A DNA stretch of 33,032 bases from Bryobacterales bacterium. Its GTDB lineage: Bacteria > Acidobacteriota > Terriglobia > Bryobacterales > Bryobacteraceae. Positions 24,309-32,851 of the stretch are shown one piece after another (the stretch's first letter is position 1; each line of letters begins with the position of its first letter). The notes below the pieces were generated by a model. It had not been told where the DNA came from. It saw nothing but the letters and a program-made list of their open reading frames with translations, and ran no database searches. The DNA lies in assembly GCA_030693045.1 (NCBI GenBank), contig JAUYBU010000195.1, positions 1-33,032 on the forward strand. Reading direction: 5' to 3'. The translations under genes were made by a program, and so were the position numbers.

Positions 24309-25833
24309 GACAGTCCGCGGGGCGGTCTCCCCGCGATCCGTTCTGAATCTCGATTACGGGCCGCGGCCGGGCGATTCGCTGCGGCGCCGCGGCCGGCCCG
24401 CGCGCCCTCGACATCCTGGACCGCTTCGCCGGCCGGGAAGGTCTATCCGCGAGTGGTGGCCTGAGGCCAGCCGCCCCCCCGCCAGGCGGCTCCTCCGTCT
24501 CCGGTTTCCGGGCGGGCTTGAGCGCCGGGCCGGGACCGAAGTGGAGCGTCACGTCGACACTGCGCCGCTGGTCGTCGGCCTGTACGGCCGAGCGCGTCTG
24601 GCCGAGGCCGTCGAACACGCCGTCCTCGCGAAGCCGGCCGAGAAAATAGTCCGGGTAGTCGGCGTCGAAAGGCTTCCCTTCCTTGAGCGCCCACAGTTTG
24701 CGCAGGGCCGGCTCGGTGAGGATATCCAGACCCACGATGGCCAGTTTGCCGAAGACGTACTGCGCCCCGGCGACGAAGTGAAAGACCAGGTCCACCGCCT
24801 TGCGGCCGTCGTCGATCTTGCGCTCGATGGTGGAATCCGCCTTCATGAATCCGTTCCGGCCGAGCAGCCTGTGCATGCGCTGGCGGCCCGCCTCGATCTG
24901 GTGGAAGTTGGCGATGTCGCCGGTCTTCAAATCCGCCGCCTTGAACAGCGCGTCGGAGGCGAGCGGCGCGCCTTCGATACGCACGTCGCCAAGGTTGTAG
25001 CTTCCGCCTTCCTCGACGCTCACCGTCACCACCAGCCCTTTGACGTCGGCCGCCGGCATCACCTGAATCTTCGGAAACGCGACGCGAAGCCGGCCGCGCG
25101 CCTCGTACAGCGGACGGATCGAGGTATCCAGCAACTGCCTCACGCGGGGCTCGCTGAAGGGCACGCCCACGGCCACGCCGGACATGGCGTTTTGCAGCGT
25201 GGACGCCGGAATCACCGAGGAGTCGACGAACCGGACGTAAGCGACCACCGGCGGCGCGGCCGCGGGGCGGAAAACCACCACCAGTCGATCCGGCGCGTCC
25301 GCCACCAGCCGTCCCCCCACCGGGACCTTGGCGCCCGTGGATGCCAAGTACGATTCCAATACCTGCGAGTAGCGCTTCAGCACCGGCTCGGTCACCGGAA
25401 CCTTCGCGCCGAACAGCGGATCCGAGCGCTCGAGCGCCGCCTGCAACTCCGGCGCCGGCGCCGGCAGGTCCTCGAACCGGAACGGATACAGCGGCTCGAC
25501 TTCGGCAACCTCGAAGGTCGCCAGGTAACCTTTTCCGTCCGGAGACGGTTCGTAGCGGAAGCCCACCGTGGCGAAGTATCCGGTGGCCAGGATGCGCTCG
25601 CGCGCCGCTTCGAACACCCCGGTGCTGGCCGGCTGACCGGCTTTGAGACCCGCAATCGCCAGGATCTTCTCCGTCGTGTAATTCCGGTTGCCGGCCACCG
25701 ACAGGCTTTGGATGGGCCACTCGCGCGGCGCCGCGGCAGGCGGGGCGGGGCGGGCGGGCGCGGCCTTCTTCTTCGGCTGCGTCTGAGCCGCAACGCCAAC
25801 CCCCACCAGCAACGCAAACGCAATCCAGCGCAT
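24238..25833 (-). CDS. Exported POTRA-repeat protein, C-terminal tail read through into relic DNA
   Basis: A 531-aa ORF with signal peptide MRWIAFALLVGVGVAAQ and a Pro/Ala/Lys linker. POTRA-like repeats resembling the N-terminal arm of BamA/TamA-type outer-membrane proteins follow: PIQSLSVAGNRNYTTEKILA, VTVSVEEGGSYNLGDVRIEG, FHQIEAGRQRMHRLLGRNGF, QYVFGKLAIVGLDILTEPAL, FDADYPDYFLGRLREDGVFD. No beta-barrel follows. Protein-like sequence stops about residue 455 (VDVTLHFGPGP then a Pro-rich tail). The last ~76 codons are antisense to the DegT and M28 relics, so the native stop was probably lost in a deletion. POTRA modules bind unfolded outer-membrane proteins; a periplasmic assembly role is inferred. 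Its ATG is only 11 nt from the divergent glycosyltransferase ATG. Confidence 0.75.
   Translation of the reverse strand: MRWIAFALLVGVGVAAQTQPKKKAAPARPAPPAAAPREWPIQSLSVAGNRNYTTEKILAIAGLKAGQPASTGVFEAARERILATGYFATVGFRYEPSPDGKGYLATFEVAEVEPLYPFRFEDLPAPAPELQAALERSDPLFGAKVPVTEPVLKRYSQVLESYLASTGAKVPVGGRLVADAPDRLVVVFRPAAAPPVVAYVRFVDSSVIPASTLQNAMSGVAVGVPFSEPRVRQLLDTSIRPLYEARGRLRVAFPKIQVMPAADVKGLVVTVSVEEGGSYNLGDVRIEGAPLASDALFKAADLKTGDIANFHQIEAGRQRMHRLLGRNGFMKADSTIERKIDDGRKAVDLVFHFVAGAQYVFGKLAIVGLDILTEPALRKLWALKEGKPFDADYPDYFLGRLREDGVFDGLGQTRSAVQADDQRRSVDVTLHFGPGPALKPARKPETEEPPGGGAAGLRPPLADRPSRPAKRSRMSRARGPAAAPQRIARPRPVIEIQNGSRGDRPADCHGPEVPSSSQPHRAPGPVPHPSG
24362..24465 (+). pseudogene. Deleted second copy of the DegT-type gene 3' end
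   Basis: The stretch CGCGGCCGGGCGATTCGCT starts a close match to 23611-23772 of the intact aminotransferase gene. GCCCGCGC, TCGACATCCTG, ACCGCTTCGCCGGCC and TATCCGCGAGTGGTG are shared in order. About 60 nt is missing before the last block. In the original frame it reads GRAIRCGAA...LDILDRFAG. It is a relic of a paralogous or duplicated gene that once lay downstream of the M28 gene. Confidence 0.75.
24469..24491. terminator. Hairpin between convergent relic and POTRA gene end
   Basis: AGCCGCC and GGCGGCT form a 7-bp stem around a 9-nt C-rich loop. There is no T-tract. It lies at the join between the DegT relic and the POTRA-protein DNA, so it may once have terminated one of them. Confidence 0.25.
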
Positions 25834-25844
25834 AATTCTATCTT

Positions 25845-27425
25845 ATGATGCGCCGGACATTAGTCGCGGCCGCGGTGGTCCTGCTGGCTCTGGTACCGGC
25901 GATTCGCCTGGCCTGGCTGAGCCGCGACGGACCTCATCTGGGTTTCTATCACGACGACGGGATCTACTGGGTGACGGCGAAGTCCATCGCCGAACGCGGC
26001 GGCTACCGCATCCCGAGCCTGCCGGGCGCGCCTTACCAGACCAAGTATCCGCCGGTGTTTCCGGCGCTGCTGTCCATCGCCTGGCGAGTCACTCCCGAAT
26101 TCCCGTCAAACCTGGCAACGGCGGTGTGGCTCACCTGGCTTCCGCTGCCGCTGACGATCGTGCTCACCAACGCGCTGATGGCGCAGTGGCGGGTGGGTGG
26201 GAGCACGCGGCTGTTGGTTTGCGCCATGCTGGCGCTGAACCCATACTTGGCCTACATCGCCACGGTGCTGATGTCGGAGGTTTGGGCCACGTGCTTCCTG
26301 TTGGCGTCGCTGGCGCTGGCCGGAAGCCAGAGGAAAGCCGGGTGGCCCGCGGCGCTGGGCGGGTTGTGCGCGGCGGCGGCGTATCTGACGAAGACCGTGA
26401 CCGCGCCGCTATTGATCGCCGTTCCACTGGTCCTGATGTGGAAGCGCAGGCGCGTAGCCACGGCGCTTTTCCTGGCTTGCGCTCTGCCGCCGGTGGCGGC
26501 GTGGCACGCCTGGTCGGCGGCACACCGCGCGCCGGCGACCGACTGGACCTGGCTGTACTACGCCGACTACCTGGGTTTCTGGGCCCGGGACATCACGCCC
26601 GCAATGCTCCCCGCCGTGGTCTACCACAACCTGGGCGAGTTGCTCGGCGGCGGCGGCGAATTGCTGATGTTCAAGCTCAGCGTGGTTGCCGGGGGCGAGC
26701 ACCTGGCGCGGCTGCTCATGATCGCCGCGCTGGCCGGCGTGGTGCGCTGGACCCGCGCCAGCCGCCATCCGGAGTATGCGCTGTTTGCCGCCGGCCAATT
26801 CGCGCTGCTGCTGGTGTGGGATTTTCCTCCCAACGACCGGTTCCTGATCCCCGTACTCCCGCTGCTCATTCTTGGGCTGTGGACCGAAGCGAGCCATCTC
26901 GGGCGCATCGCGCGGCACGCGTGGCGCCGGCCGGAACGGTCGCAAAAAGCGGCCGCGGTGGTCGCGGGCTCGCTGGTGGTCTGCCTGGCGGCGGCTTTGG
27001 TGGCGCGAAACGCCGACGCGGCTTGGAACATCCTGCCGGCGCTGGCGGGGCAACGGCGCGCCGCGGCGGCCCGTTCGCGGCCGCTGTACGAATGGATTGC
27101 GCGCCACACGCCGCCAGACGCCACCTTTTTCGCCGGCAGCGACCCACCCCTCTACCTGTACACGGGGCGGCAGGCGACCAGCGTCAGAACCCCCATGCGC
27201 GACTATTACCGGGTGGACCGCGCCGCTATCCTGGCCGAGTCCGCCAAACTGGCCGAGTTCGCGCGCGCCCGGCGCCTGGACTATCTGCTGCTGACGCCCA
27301 CCGATTTTGAATTCGGCCCGCTGCCCGACCAGCAGCGGCGCGCGGCGCGCGAGGCCGTGGCGCGCGATACTCAATTGCGCACCGTGTACGACTCCCCGGC
27401 GGGCCGGATCGTGAAAGTGAATTGA
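25845..27425 (+). CDS. GT-C/GT39-like membrane glycosyltransferase
   Basis: A 526-aa polytopic membrane protein of the dolichyl/polyprenyl-phosphate-sugar glycosyltransferase type (ArnT/PMT-like). After the first membrane helix comes the expected acidic periplasmic loop GFYHDDGIYWVTAKSIAERG followed by YQTKYPPVFPALLS. Roughly 10 hydrophobic segments follow, and a soluble C-terminal portion of about 150 residues. Such enzymes transfer a sugar from a lipid carrier to an acceptor outside the cytoplasmic membrane; substrates are unknown. It starts with tandem ATGs at 25845/25848, with no clear Shine-Dalgarno sequence. A second membrane protein follows after 68 nt. Its last ~30 codons recur, decayed, at 29313-29395. 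Confidence 0.85.
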   Translation: MMRRTLVAAAVVLLALVPAIRLAWLSRDGPHLGFYHDDGIYWVTAKSIAERGGYRIPSLPGAPYQTKYPPVFPALLSIAWRVTPEFPSNLATAVWLTWLPLPLTIVLTNALMAQWRVGGSTRLLVCAMLALNPYLAYIATVLMSEVWATCFLLASLALAGSQRKAGWPAALGGLCAAAAYLTKTVTAPLLIAVPLVLMWKRRRVATALFLACALPPVAAWHAWSAAHRAPATDWTWLYYADYLGFWARDITPAMLPAVVYHNLGELLGGGGELLMFKLSVVAGGEHLARLLMIAALAGVVRWTRASRHPEYALFAAGQFALLLVWDFPPNDRFLIPVLPLLILGLWTEASHLGRIARHAWRRPERSQKAAAVVAGSLVVCLAAALVARNADAAWNILPALAGQRRAAAARSRPLYEWIARHTPPDATFFAGSDPPLYLYTGRQATSVRTPMRDYYRVDRAAILAESAKLAEFARARRLDYLLLTPTDFEFGPLPDQQRRAAREAVARDTQLRTVYDSPAGRIVKVN

Positions 27426-27493
27426 CAATCGGCTCGATCCGTTCCGCGGGCCGGGCCTACAGCGGCCCTTTCCGTCTGCCGATAGAACTCCAT

Positions 27494-29032
27494 ATGCTCG
27501 AGAGGGAACCGGCTCGTCCCGACGCGCACGCCGAATCGGCCCCCGCGGGCCAAGTTGTTTACCGCCGCATCCTGCTGGTCTTCGGCGCACTCGCCGCCGT
27601 CGCCATCGCGGGACATTTCTTTGTCGCCTTCACCGCGGCTAACGAACTCAATCCGGTCGAGTCCATCATCGCCGCCCAGTCGCGCGCTTTCGCTCGATTC
27701 GGCACGCTCTATTACGATCTGAAAAGCTACCCCTACACCGTTTGCACCTACATGCCGGTGTTCTACCTGCTGCAGGCCGGGCTGTATCACCGCGGTCTGC
27801 CCATCCTCCTGGCCGGCCGCCTGGTAAGCATCGCCGCCCTGCTGGTCATTCTATGGCTGCTCTGGCGCACCGTCGAACTTTACACCGGCGACAAATACGC
27901 CGCATGGACCGGACTGGTCCTTGCCGGCGTCACCCCACTGCTGCACGAGTGGGGCACCATCGCGAAGGTCGATCTGCTTGCGGTTGCCTTTTCCCTGGCG
28001 TCTCTCTACTTCTATTCGCGCCACCGCATCCGGGGGGAGAACACCCTCCTCCTGGCCGCCGCCTGGGCGCTGGCCGGATTGTTGACCAAGCAGACGGCCG
28101 TCGCCGCCCCCGCCTCCATCTTCCTTCTGCTGATCGTCTCCCGCCCGGCGAAGGCTCTCCGGTTTGCCGCCGTCGTCGGCGGATTGGGCGGGGCAATCGT
28201 GCTCGGCCTAAACGCCTGGCTGAATGGCCGCTTCCTGGCCAATACCCTGTTCGCCAATTTGAATCCGTTCGCCTGGGAGAAGTTTCAACTGCAACTCCTA
28301 TCCGCTGCCTTTGCGCTGGCGCCACTACTGCTGATCACCGCGTTGGGCGCCGGAAAGGCCATCCGCGCCGGAATGGGCGCACCCTTTGTCTACCTGGCCG
28401 GCGCCCTGCTGGTTTTCATCCCCACCTGCGGCAAGGTCGGGGCGGACACCAACTATAGCGTTGAGTCCGTCGTCGCGGTGATCCTCTGTTCCTGTCTGGC
28501 ACTGCACGCCCTCCACTTTTTCCCGCTCTATTTCCGCCACAGCAAAAGCTGGATCACCCTGCTCCTTTTGCCCATCGGCGTCTATGCTGTCTACAGCCTG
28601 CGTGCCACCACCTTCGCCCTGCTCGACCGAACCGCACGCGAGCGAAAATTCGTCGCGCAAATCGCCGCCTTGCAGCCGGACCTGACCGCCAACGGGCGCC
28701 TCCTGTCGGCCGACAGCAACGCGGTTCTCCAGGCCGACCGCGCGATCGAGGTCGAGCCGATCATCTACTGCCAACTGGTCGAAGCCGGCCGCATAGACCC
28801 GACTCCGCTCACCAACGATCTCCAAGCTTCCGCGTTTTCCCGCATCCTGCTTTATGAGGAAGTCAACCAGCCCGCCGGCCTGTATCTCGAAACCCCCCAG
28901 TTCACTCAAGCCCAGTCCGCAATCATCCGCAGCCGCTACCGGCTCAGAGCCCGGGTCCCCGGGCCGTACCGGGAAGGCCTTTACGTGTATGAACCCGCCG
29001 GCCTCCAGGCTCCGCAACCGGCCACTCCCTGA
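27494..29032 (+). CDS. Second GT39-like polytopic membrane protein
   Basis: A 512-aa membrane protein. The ORF track begins at TTG 27422, but ATG 27494 (MLEREPARPD...) gives a short charged cytoplasmic N-terminus before the first helix and avoids the overlap with the previous gene, so I prefer it; no strong ribosome site is seen for either. It has about 11 hydrophobic segments. The first outer loop holds NELNPVESIIAAQSRAFARF, KSYPYTVCTYMPVFYLLQ follows, and LTKQTAVAAPASIFLLL is typical of this family. Sequence similarity to the two flanking glycosyltransferases is slight, apart from layout. Function beyond lipid-linked sugar transfer cannot be said. Codon use leans more to C-ending codons than in the neighbours. 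Confidence 0.82.
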   Translation: MLEREPARPDAHAESAPAGQVVYRRILLVFGALAAVAIAGHFFVAFTAANELNPVESIIAAQSRAFARFGTLYYDLKSYPYTVCTYMPVFYLLQAGLYHRGLPILLAGRLVSIAALLVILWLLWRTVELYTGDKYAAWTGLVLAGVTPLLHEWGTIAKVDLLAVAFSLASLYFYSRHRIRGENTLLLAAAWALAGLLTKQTAVAAPASIFLLLIVSRPAKALRFAAVVGGLGGAIVLGLNAWLNGRFLANTLFANLNPFAWEKFQLQLLSAAFALAPLLLITALGAGKAIRAGMGAPFVYLAGALLVFIPTCGKVGADTNYSVESVVAVILCSCLALHALHFFPLYFRHSKSWITLLLLPIGVYAVYSLRATTFALLDRTARERKFVAQIAALQPDLTANGRLLSADSNAVLQADRAIEVEPIIYCQLVEAGRIDPTPLTNDLQASAFSRILLYEEVNQPAGLYLETPQFTQAQSAIIRSRYRLRARVPGPYREGLYVYEPAGLQAPQPATP

Positions 29033-29151
29033 AGCAACCCACCCCGGCTACCCGCCGCGCCGGCCCGAAATGGGCGCTCCGTCTCTTTGACTGTCACGCT
29101 ATGCAGCGCATCCGTCCGCGCCTCACCATCGAGCTACGCCGGAGACGGTGA
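29033..29151. other. Gap before the mosaic relic, no gene seen
   Basis: About 120 nt of GC-rich DNA without a supported gene, promoter or terminator. Confidence 0.4.
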
Positions 29152-29406
29152 GACGGTAGAATCACAGGTAATGCACTGCGTTTCGACGGTCACGGCTCTG
29201 GTGTGCCTGGGTGCGACCGCGACGCCCGAGCGCGATCCGAGAGCCGGCCCGCCAAACGCCGACGTGCGCCTGGGCGTGGTGGCGGCCACCGGAGGGGCGG
29301 CGCGCTGCCCGACGAGCAGCGGCGCGCGGCGCGTGATCCGCGCTTGCGCACGGTGCATGATTCGCCCCCGGGAACGGTTGTGAAGGTGGAGCCCGGTGTC
29401 GAATGA
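29152..29406 (+). pseudogene. Mosaic relic: DPP-IV gene pieces fused to the end of a glycosyltransferase gene
   Basis: Four blocks match genes nearby. First, 29152-29205 repeats the DNA around the DPP-IV gene start (GACGGTAGAATCAC...MHCVSTVTALVC against MHFVSTVTALVC). Second, TATPERDPR matches the DPP-IV segment TDTPERDPK near 31030. Third, PPNADVRLGVVAATGGAAR matches TPNADVRLGVVAATGGAAR near 31350. Fourth, from about 29313, LPDEQRRAARDPRLRTVHDS matches the end of the first glycosyltransferase (LPDQQRRAAREAV...LRTVYDS) in another frame, ending KVE. The first three blocks stay in one frame although hundreds of codons are missing between them. The relic ends at the start of the third glycosyltransferase, whose GTG lies inside it. 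Non-functional as an enzyme. Confidence 0.8.
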
Positions 29407-30604
29407 ACGCGCGCTGGCGGCGGCGCTGTTCGTAGCGGCGTTTTTCGGCGCCCTGCTCCAGCTCGCGCTGAACAGAGACGCCGCGCTCGGCAAGGGATTT
29501 GAAACCCTCGCGATCACCAGGAGCCTGGCGCACAACGGAACCTTCGCGGACCCGTTCTTGTCGGCGCCTACCGGTCCCACGGCCCATCTGCCGCCGCTGT
29601 ATCCGTTTCTGCTCGCCATCCTGATGAGGCTGCTGGGAGACGGTCCGGGCTTCGCGATCGCGGCAATGGTGCTCAATGTCGCGGCGCAGGCGCTCAATGC
29701 CGCGCTGCTGCCCGCTGTTTCGCGGCGGCTGCTGGGCGACCCGCGTCCGGGCATTTACGGCGCGGCGCTGTCGATCATTCTGCCGGTGTTTCAGGTCTTC
29801 CCGGCCCGCGAAGCAGTGCTGTCGGCGACAGGTTTGCTCCTGTTCTGCCTGGACTCGGCGCGGCAAATGGAGCGGCCCCGGCGTGCCGCCTGGCGCGGGG
29901 CGCGCGTGGGCCTCTGGGCCGGGCTCCTGATCATGCTCAACCCGGCGCTGATCGCGGTGATGGCGCCATGGCTGGCCTATGTTGCCTGGCGAGACCGCGC
30001 CGCGATCCATCACCTGGTCCGGTTCGGCTCGGGTCTCGTCTTGGCCGCCGTATTGGTGTGCGCGCCCTGGACCGTTCGCAACTACCGGCAGTTCGGGAAG
30101 CTCCTCCCGATGCGCGACAATCTGGGGCTGGAGTTGTACGTCGCCAATCACGATCTCTCGAAGCCCAGCTTTGCCGAGAGCCGCCGCGCGGGCGTCCTGG
30201 ATGCGCTGCACGCCAACACCAGCCGGAGCGAGGCGCTCGAACTGCGCCGGATGGGCGAGGCGGCCTACAACCAAGACCGCCTCAATAGGGCCAAGGATTG
30301 GATCCGCCGCAACCCGGGGCGCTTCGCGCGACTTACCGCCGCGCGCATCGCGCAATTCTGGTTTCCGCTGCCGGAGGGCTTCGGCTGGTACGCGTATTCG
30401 CTGTGGATTGTCACCGCGCTCTCCTTTGCCGGTTTCGCGTGGCTGGCGTGGCGGCGCGCGCCGGCGGCGCTGTTCGTCGCCGCGGCGTGGGTCCTGTACC
30501 CGGCGATTTACTACATGCACGTCTCTCTGCCCTACTTCCGCTATCCGACACTGTGGGTGTCGCTGATTTGCGCGGGCGTGGTTCTGGCCTCCGTTAGACG
30601 GTAG
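29396..30604 (+). CDS. Third GT39-like membrane glycosyltransferase
   Basis: A 402-aa polytopic protein starting at GTG 29396 with GGTGGAG just upstream, inside the preceding relic. The family layout is visible: a first helix, then an outer loop FETLAITRSLAHNGTFADPF and PTAHLPPLYPFLLAILMRLL. Several hydrophobic segments follow, with a soluble loop ELYVANHDLSKPSFAESRRA after CAPWTVRNYRQFGKLLPMRD. The WTVRNYRxFG motif is common in this group of lipid-carrier-dependent glycosyltransferases. It is shorter than the other two and lacks a long soluble C-terminus. The stop is 11 nt before the DPP-IV start, so the two are probably cotranscribed. The acceptor and sugar are unknown. Confidence 0.83.
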   Translation: MSNERALAAALFVAAFFGALLQLALNRDAALGKGFETLAITRSLAHNGTFADPFLSAPTGPTAHLPPLYPFLLAILMRLLGDGPGFAIAAMVLNVAAQALNAALLPAVSRRLLGDPRPGIYGAALSIILPVFQVFPAREAVLSATGLLLFCLDSARQMERPRRAAWRGARVGLWAGLLIMLNPALIAVMAPWLAYVAWRDRAAIHHLVRFGSGLVLAAVLVCAPWTVRNYRQFGKLLPMRDNLGLELYVANHDLSKPSFAESRRAGVLDALHANTSRSEALELRRMGEAAYNQDRLNRAKDWIRRNPGRFARLTAARIAQFWFPLPEGFGWYAYSLWIVTALSFAGFAWLAWRRAPAALFVAAAWVLYPAIYYMHVSLPYFRYPTLWVSLICAGVVLASVRR

Positions 30605-30615
30605 AATCACTAGTA

Positions 30616-32787
30616 ATGCACTTTGTTTCGACTGTCACGGCTCTGGTGTGCTTTGCCGCGGCCGCGCTTTCCGCCGCCAGGAAGCCGGTCACCATCGAGG
30701 CGGCCGCCGAAGAGCGTCGTCCCGGCGGCGCGGGCGAAGTCCAATGGGCGCCCGATTCAAAGAGCTTCGTCTGGCAGGAGAGCGGCAAGCTCTGGCTGTT
30801 CGAGATGGCGTCGAAGAGCAAGAAAGAACTAATCTCGTTCGACGCTCTCGAAAAGGCCGCCCTGAAACCGCCGCCCCCCGAGGCCTTCGATTGGGAGAAC
30901 CGCCGTGTCAGAGACCGGAAGATCCAGTGGGCCGGGGACGGCAAGGGGCTTCTGCTGCTGGTAAACGGAGACCTGTTCTGGCTGGATCGCGGCTCGCTCC
31001 AGTGGGAGCAGTTGACCGCGACCGACACGCCCGAGCGCGATCCGAAGCTATCGCCGGACGCGCGCCGCGTCTCGTTCCGGCGCGGCAACGAACTCTACGT
31101 CCTGGAGCGCGGGTCGAAGAAGGTCACGCGGCTTACCTACGACGCGACGGACACGGTCTGGAACGGACGCCTGGACTGGGTCTATCCGGAAGAACTCGAC
31201 CTGGGCACCGCGCACTGGTGGTCGCCCGATTCTTCCAGGATCGCCTGGCTGCAATTCGACGTCAGCCGCCAGCACATCTATCCGCACGCCGATTTGACGG
31301 GCGTTCGCGCGATCTTCGAACCCGAGCGCTATCCGAAGGCCGGCACGCCGAACGCGGACGTGCGCTTGGGCGTGGTGGCGGCCACCGGAGGGGCGGCGCG
31401 CTGGATGGATCTGGGAGATCCGCGCGATCAGTTGCTGGCGCGCGTGGCCTGGCTTCCGGATTCCAGCGCGCTCGCCCTTCAGCGAACCAACCGCGTGCAG
31501 AACCGGCTCGAACTTCTGCTGGGGGACCCGGCCACCGGCGCGGCGCACCCGATGCTGCGCGAGACCGGCCGCGCCTGGGTCAACGTCTCCGACGATATGG
31601 CGTTGCTCAAGGACGGGCGGCGCCTGGTGTGGCCGAGCGAGCGCGACGGCTGGAATCATCTGTACCTTTACACGCTCGACGGCAAGAGCGTGAAGCAGCT
31701 CACGCGCGGGGAGTGGATAGTGGAAAGCCTGGCCGGCGTCGACGAGCAGGCGCGCCTGGTCTACTACGTCTCGACCGAAGAAAGCCCGCTCGAGCGGCAT
31801 CTCTACCGCGTCGATTTCAACGGCAAGCGGCGCGAGAAGCTGACCCGCGGCGCGGGCGTTCATTCGGTCTCGATGAGCCCCGACGCGCGCTATTACATCG
31901 ACACCTTCTCATCGCTCACCGAACCCCCTTCGCGCAAAATCTGTTCGAGCGACGGCAGCCAGTGGGCCGTCTTGCGCGAAGGCGACGGCAAGGTTGCCGC
32001 GGAATACGAGATTCTGCCGGCGGAGATCGTCAAAGTGAAAGCCGCCGACGGGGCGCTGCTCTACGCCCGGCTGATCAAGCCCGCCGGCTTCGATGCGGCC
32101 AAGAAATACCCGGCCATTGTCATGGTTTACGGCGGCCCTCGTTCGCAGTCGGTGCGCAACAGTTGGGCCGGGGCGACGTTCGACCAGGCCCTGGCCCATC
32201 GCGGCTTCCTCATCTGGCAACTGGACAACCGCGGCTCCTCCGGCCGCGGCCTGGCGTGGGAAGCCAAGCTCTACCGGCGGTTCGGCAAGCAGGAACTGGA
32301 GGACCAGGAAGCCGGCGTCCGCCATCTGATCTCGCTCGGCTTCGTGGATGCACGGCGTCTGGGCATCCACGGCTGGAGCTACGGCGGTTTCATGACCCTC
32401 TATGCGCTGCTCAACGCCCCGGACCTGTTCCGCGCCGGAGTGGCCGGCGCGCCAGTCACCGACTGGCATCTCTACGACACCATCTACACCGAGCGTTACC
32501 TGGGACTGCCGTCGGAAAACGAAGAGGGCTACCGGCTCAGCTCACCCGTGAACCAGGCCGCCAGCCTCAAGGGCAAGCTCATGCTGGCCCACAACCTGGA
32601 CGACGACAACGTGCTGTTCCAGAACACGTTTCGCATGCTGAACGCGCTCACCAGGGCGGGCAAGCAGTTCGAGTTGCGCCTCTATCCGCAAAAGACCCAC
32701 GGTGTCACGGGCCCGGAACGCAAGCATATGCTCGAAGCCATCGCGGCCTTCTTCGAACAGCACCTGAAATCGGACACGCAGCCGTGA
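30616..32787 (+). CDS. Exported dipeptidyl-peptidase IV-type serine peptidase (S9)
   Basis: A 723-aa exported peptidase with signal peptide MHFVSTVTALVCFAAAALSA. Residues to about 470 form the DPP-IV N-terminal beta-propeller; DWVYPEELDL carries the Glu-Glu pair that holds the substrate amino terminus. The C-terminal alpha/beta hydrolase domain holds VYGGPRSQSV, then the nucleophile S588 in HGWSYGGFMT, the aspartate in NLDDDNVLFQN (D662-D664) and H695 in KTHGV. The family removes X-Pro or X-Ala dipeptides from peptide amino termini, here presumably in the periplasm for peptide use. The length is typical. The start has no strong Shine-Dalgarno sequence. A decayed copy of parts of the gene lies at 29152-29312. 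Confidence 0.95.
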   Translation: MHFVSTVTALVCFAAAALSAARKPVTIEAAAEERRPGGAGEVQWAPDSKSFVWQESGKLWLFEMASKSKKELISFDALEKAALKPPPPEAFDWENRRVRDRKIQWAGDGKGLLLLVNGDLFWLDRGSLQWEQLTATDTPERDPKLSPDARRVSFRRGNELYVLERGSKKVTRLTYDATDTVWNGRLDWVYPEELDLGTAHWWSPDSSRIAWLQFDVSRQHIYPHADLTGVRAIFEPERYPKAGTPNADVRLGVVAATGGAARWMDLGDPRDQLLARVAWLPDSSALALQRTNRVQNRLELLLGDPATGAAHPMLRETGRAWVNVSDDMALLKDGRRLVWPSERDGWNHLYLYTLDGKSVKQLTRGEWIVESLAGVDEQARLVYYVSTEESPLERHLYRVDFNGKRREKLTRGAGVHSVSMSPDARYYIDTFSSLTEPPSRKICSSDGSQWAVLREGDGKVAAEYEILPAEIVKVKAADGALLYARLIKPAGFDAAKKYPAIVMVYGGPRSQSVRNSWAGATFDQALAHRGFLIWQLDNRGSSGRGLAWEAKLYRRFGKQELEDQEAGVRHLISLGFVDARRLGIHGWSYGGFMTLYALLNAPDLFRAGVAGAPVTDWHLYDTIYTERYLGLPSENEEGYRLSSPVNQAASLKGKLMLAHNLDDDNVLFQNTFRMLNALTRAGKQFELRLYPQKTHGVTGPERKHMLEAIAAFFEQHLKSDTQP

Positions 32788-32851
32788 GAGGGCCGGTGCG
32801 CGCGCGGGGGCGGCTGGCCGGCCGGACACGCCGATCTGTCGCCTGCGCTTC

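Noticed and set aside
24202-25848. 548-aa plus-strand ORF antisense to the POTRA gene
   Set aside because: Low-complexity Arg/His/Leu frame with no domain; the minus frame has signal peptide and POTRA repeats.
29162-30610. 482-aa minus-strand ORF antisense to the third glycosyltransferase
   Set aside because: Gln/Arg-rich shadow frame; the plus frame has clear membrane helices and family motifs.
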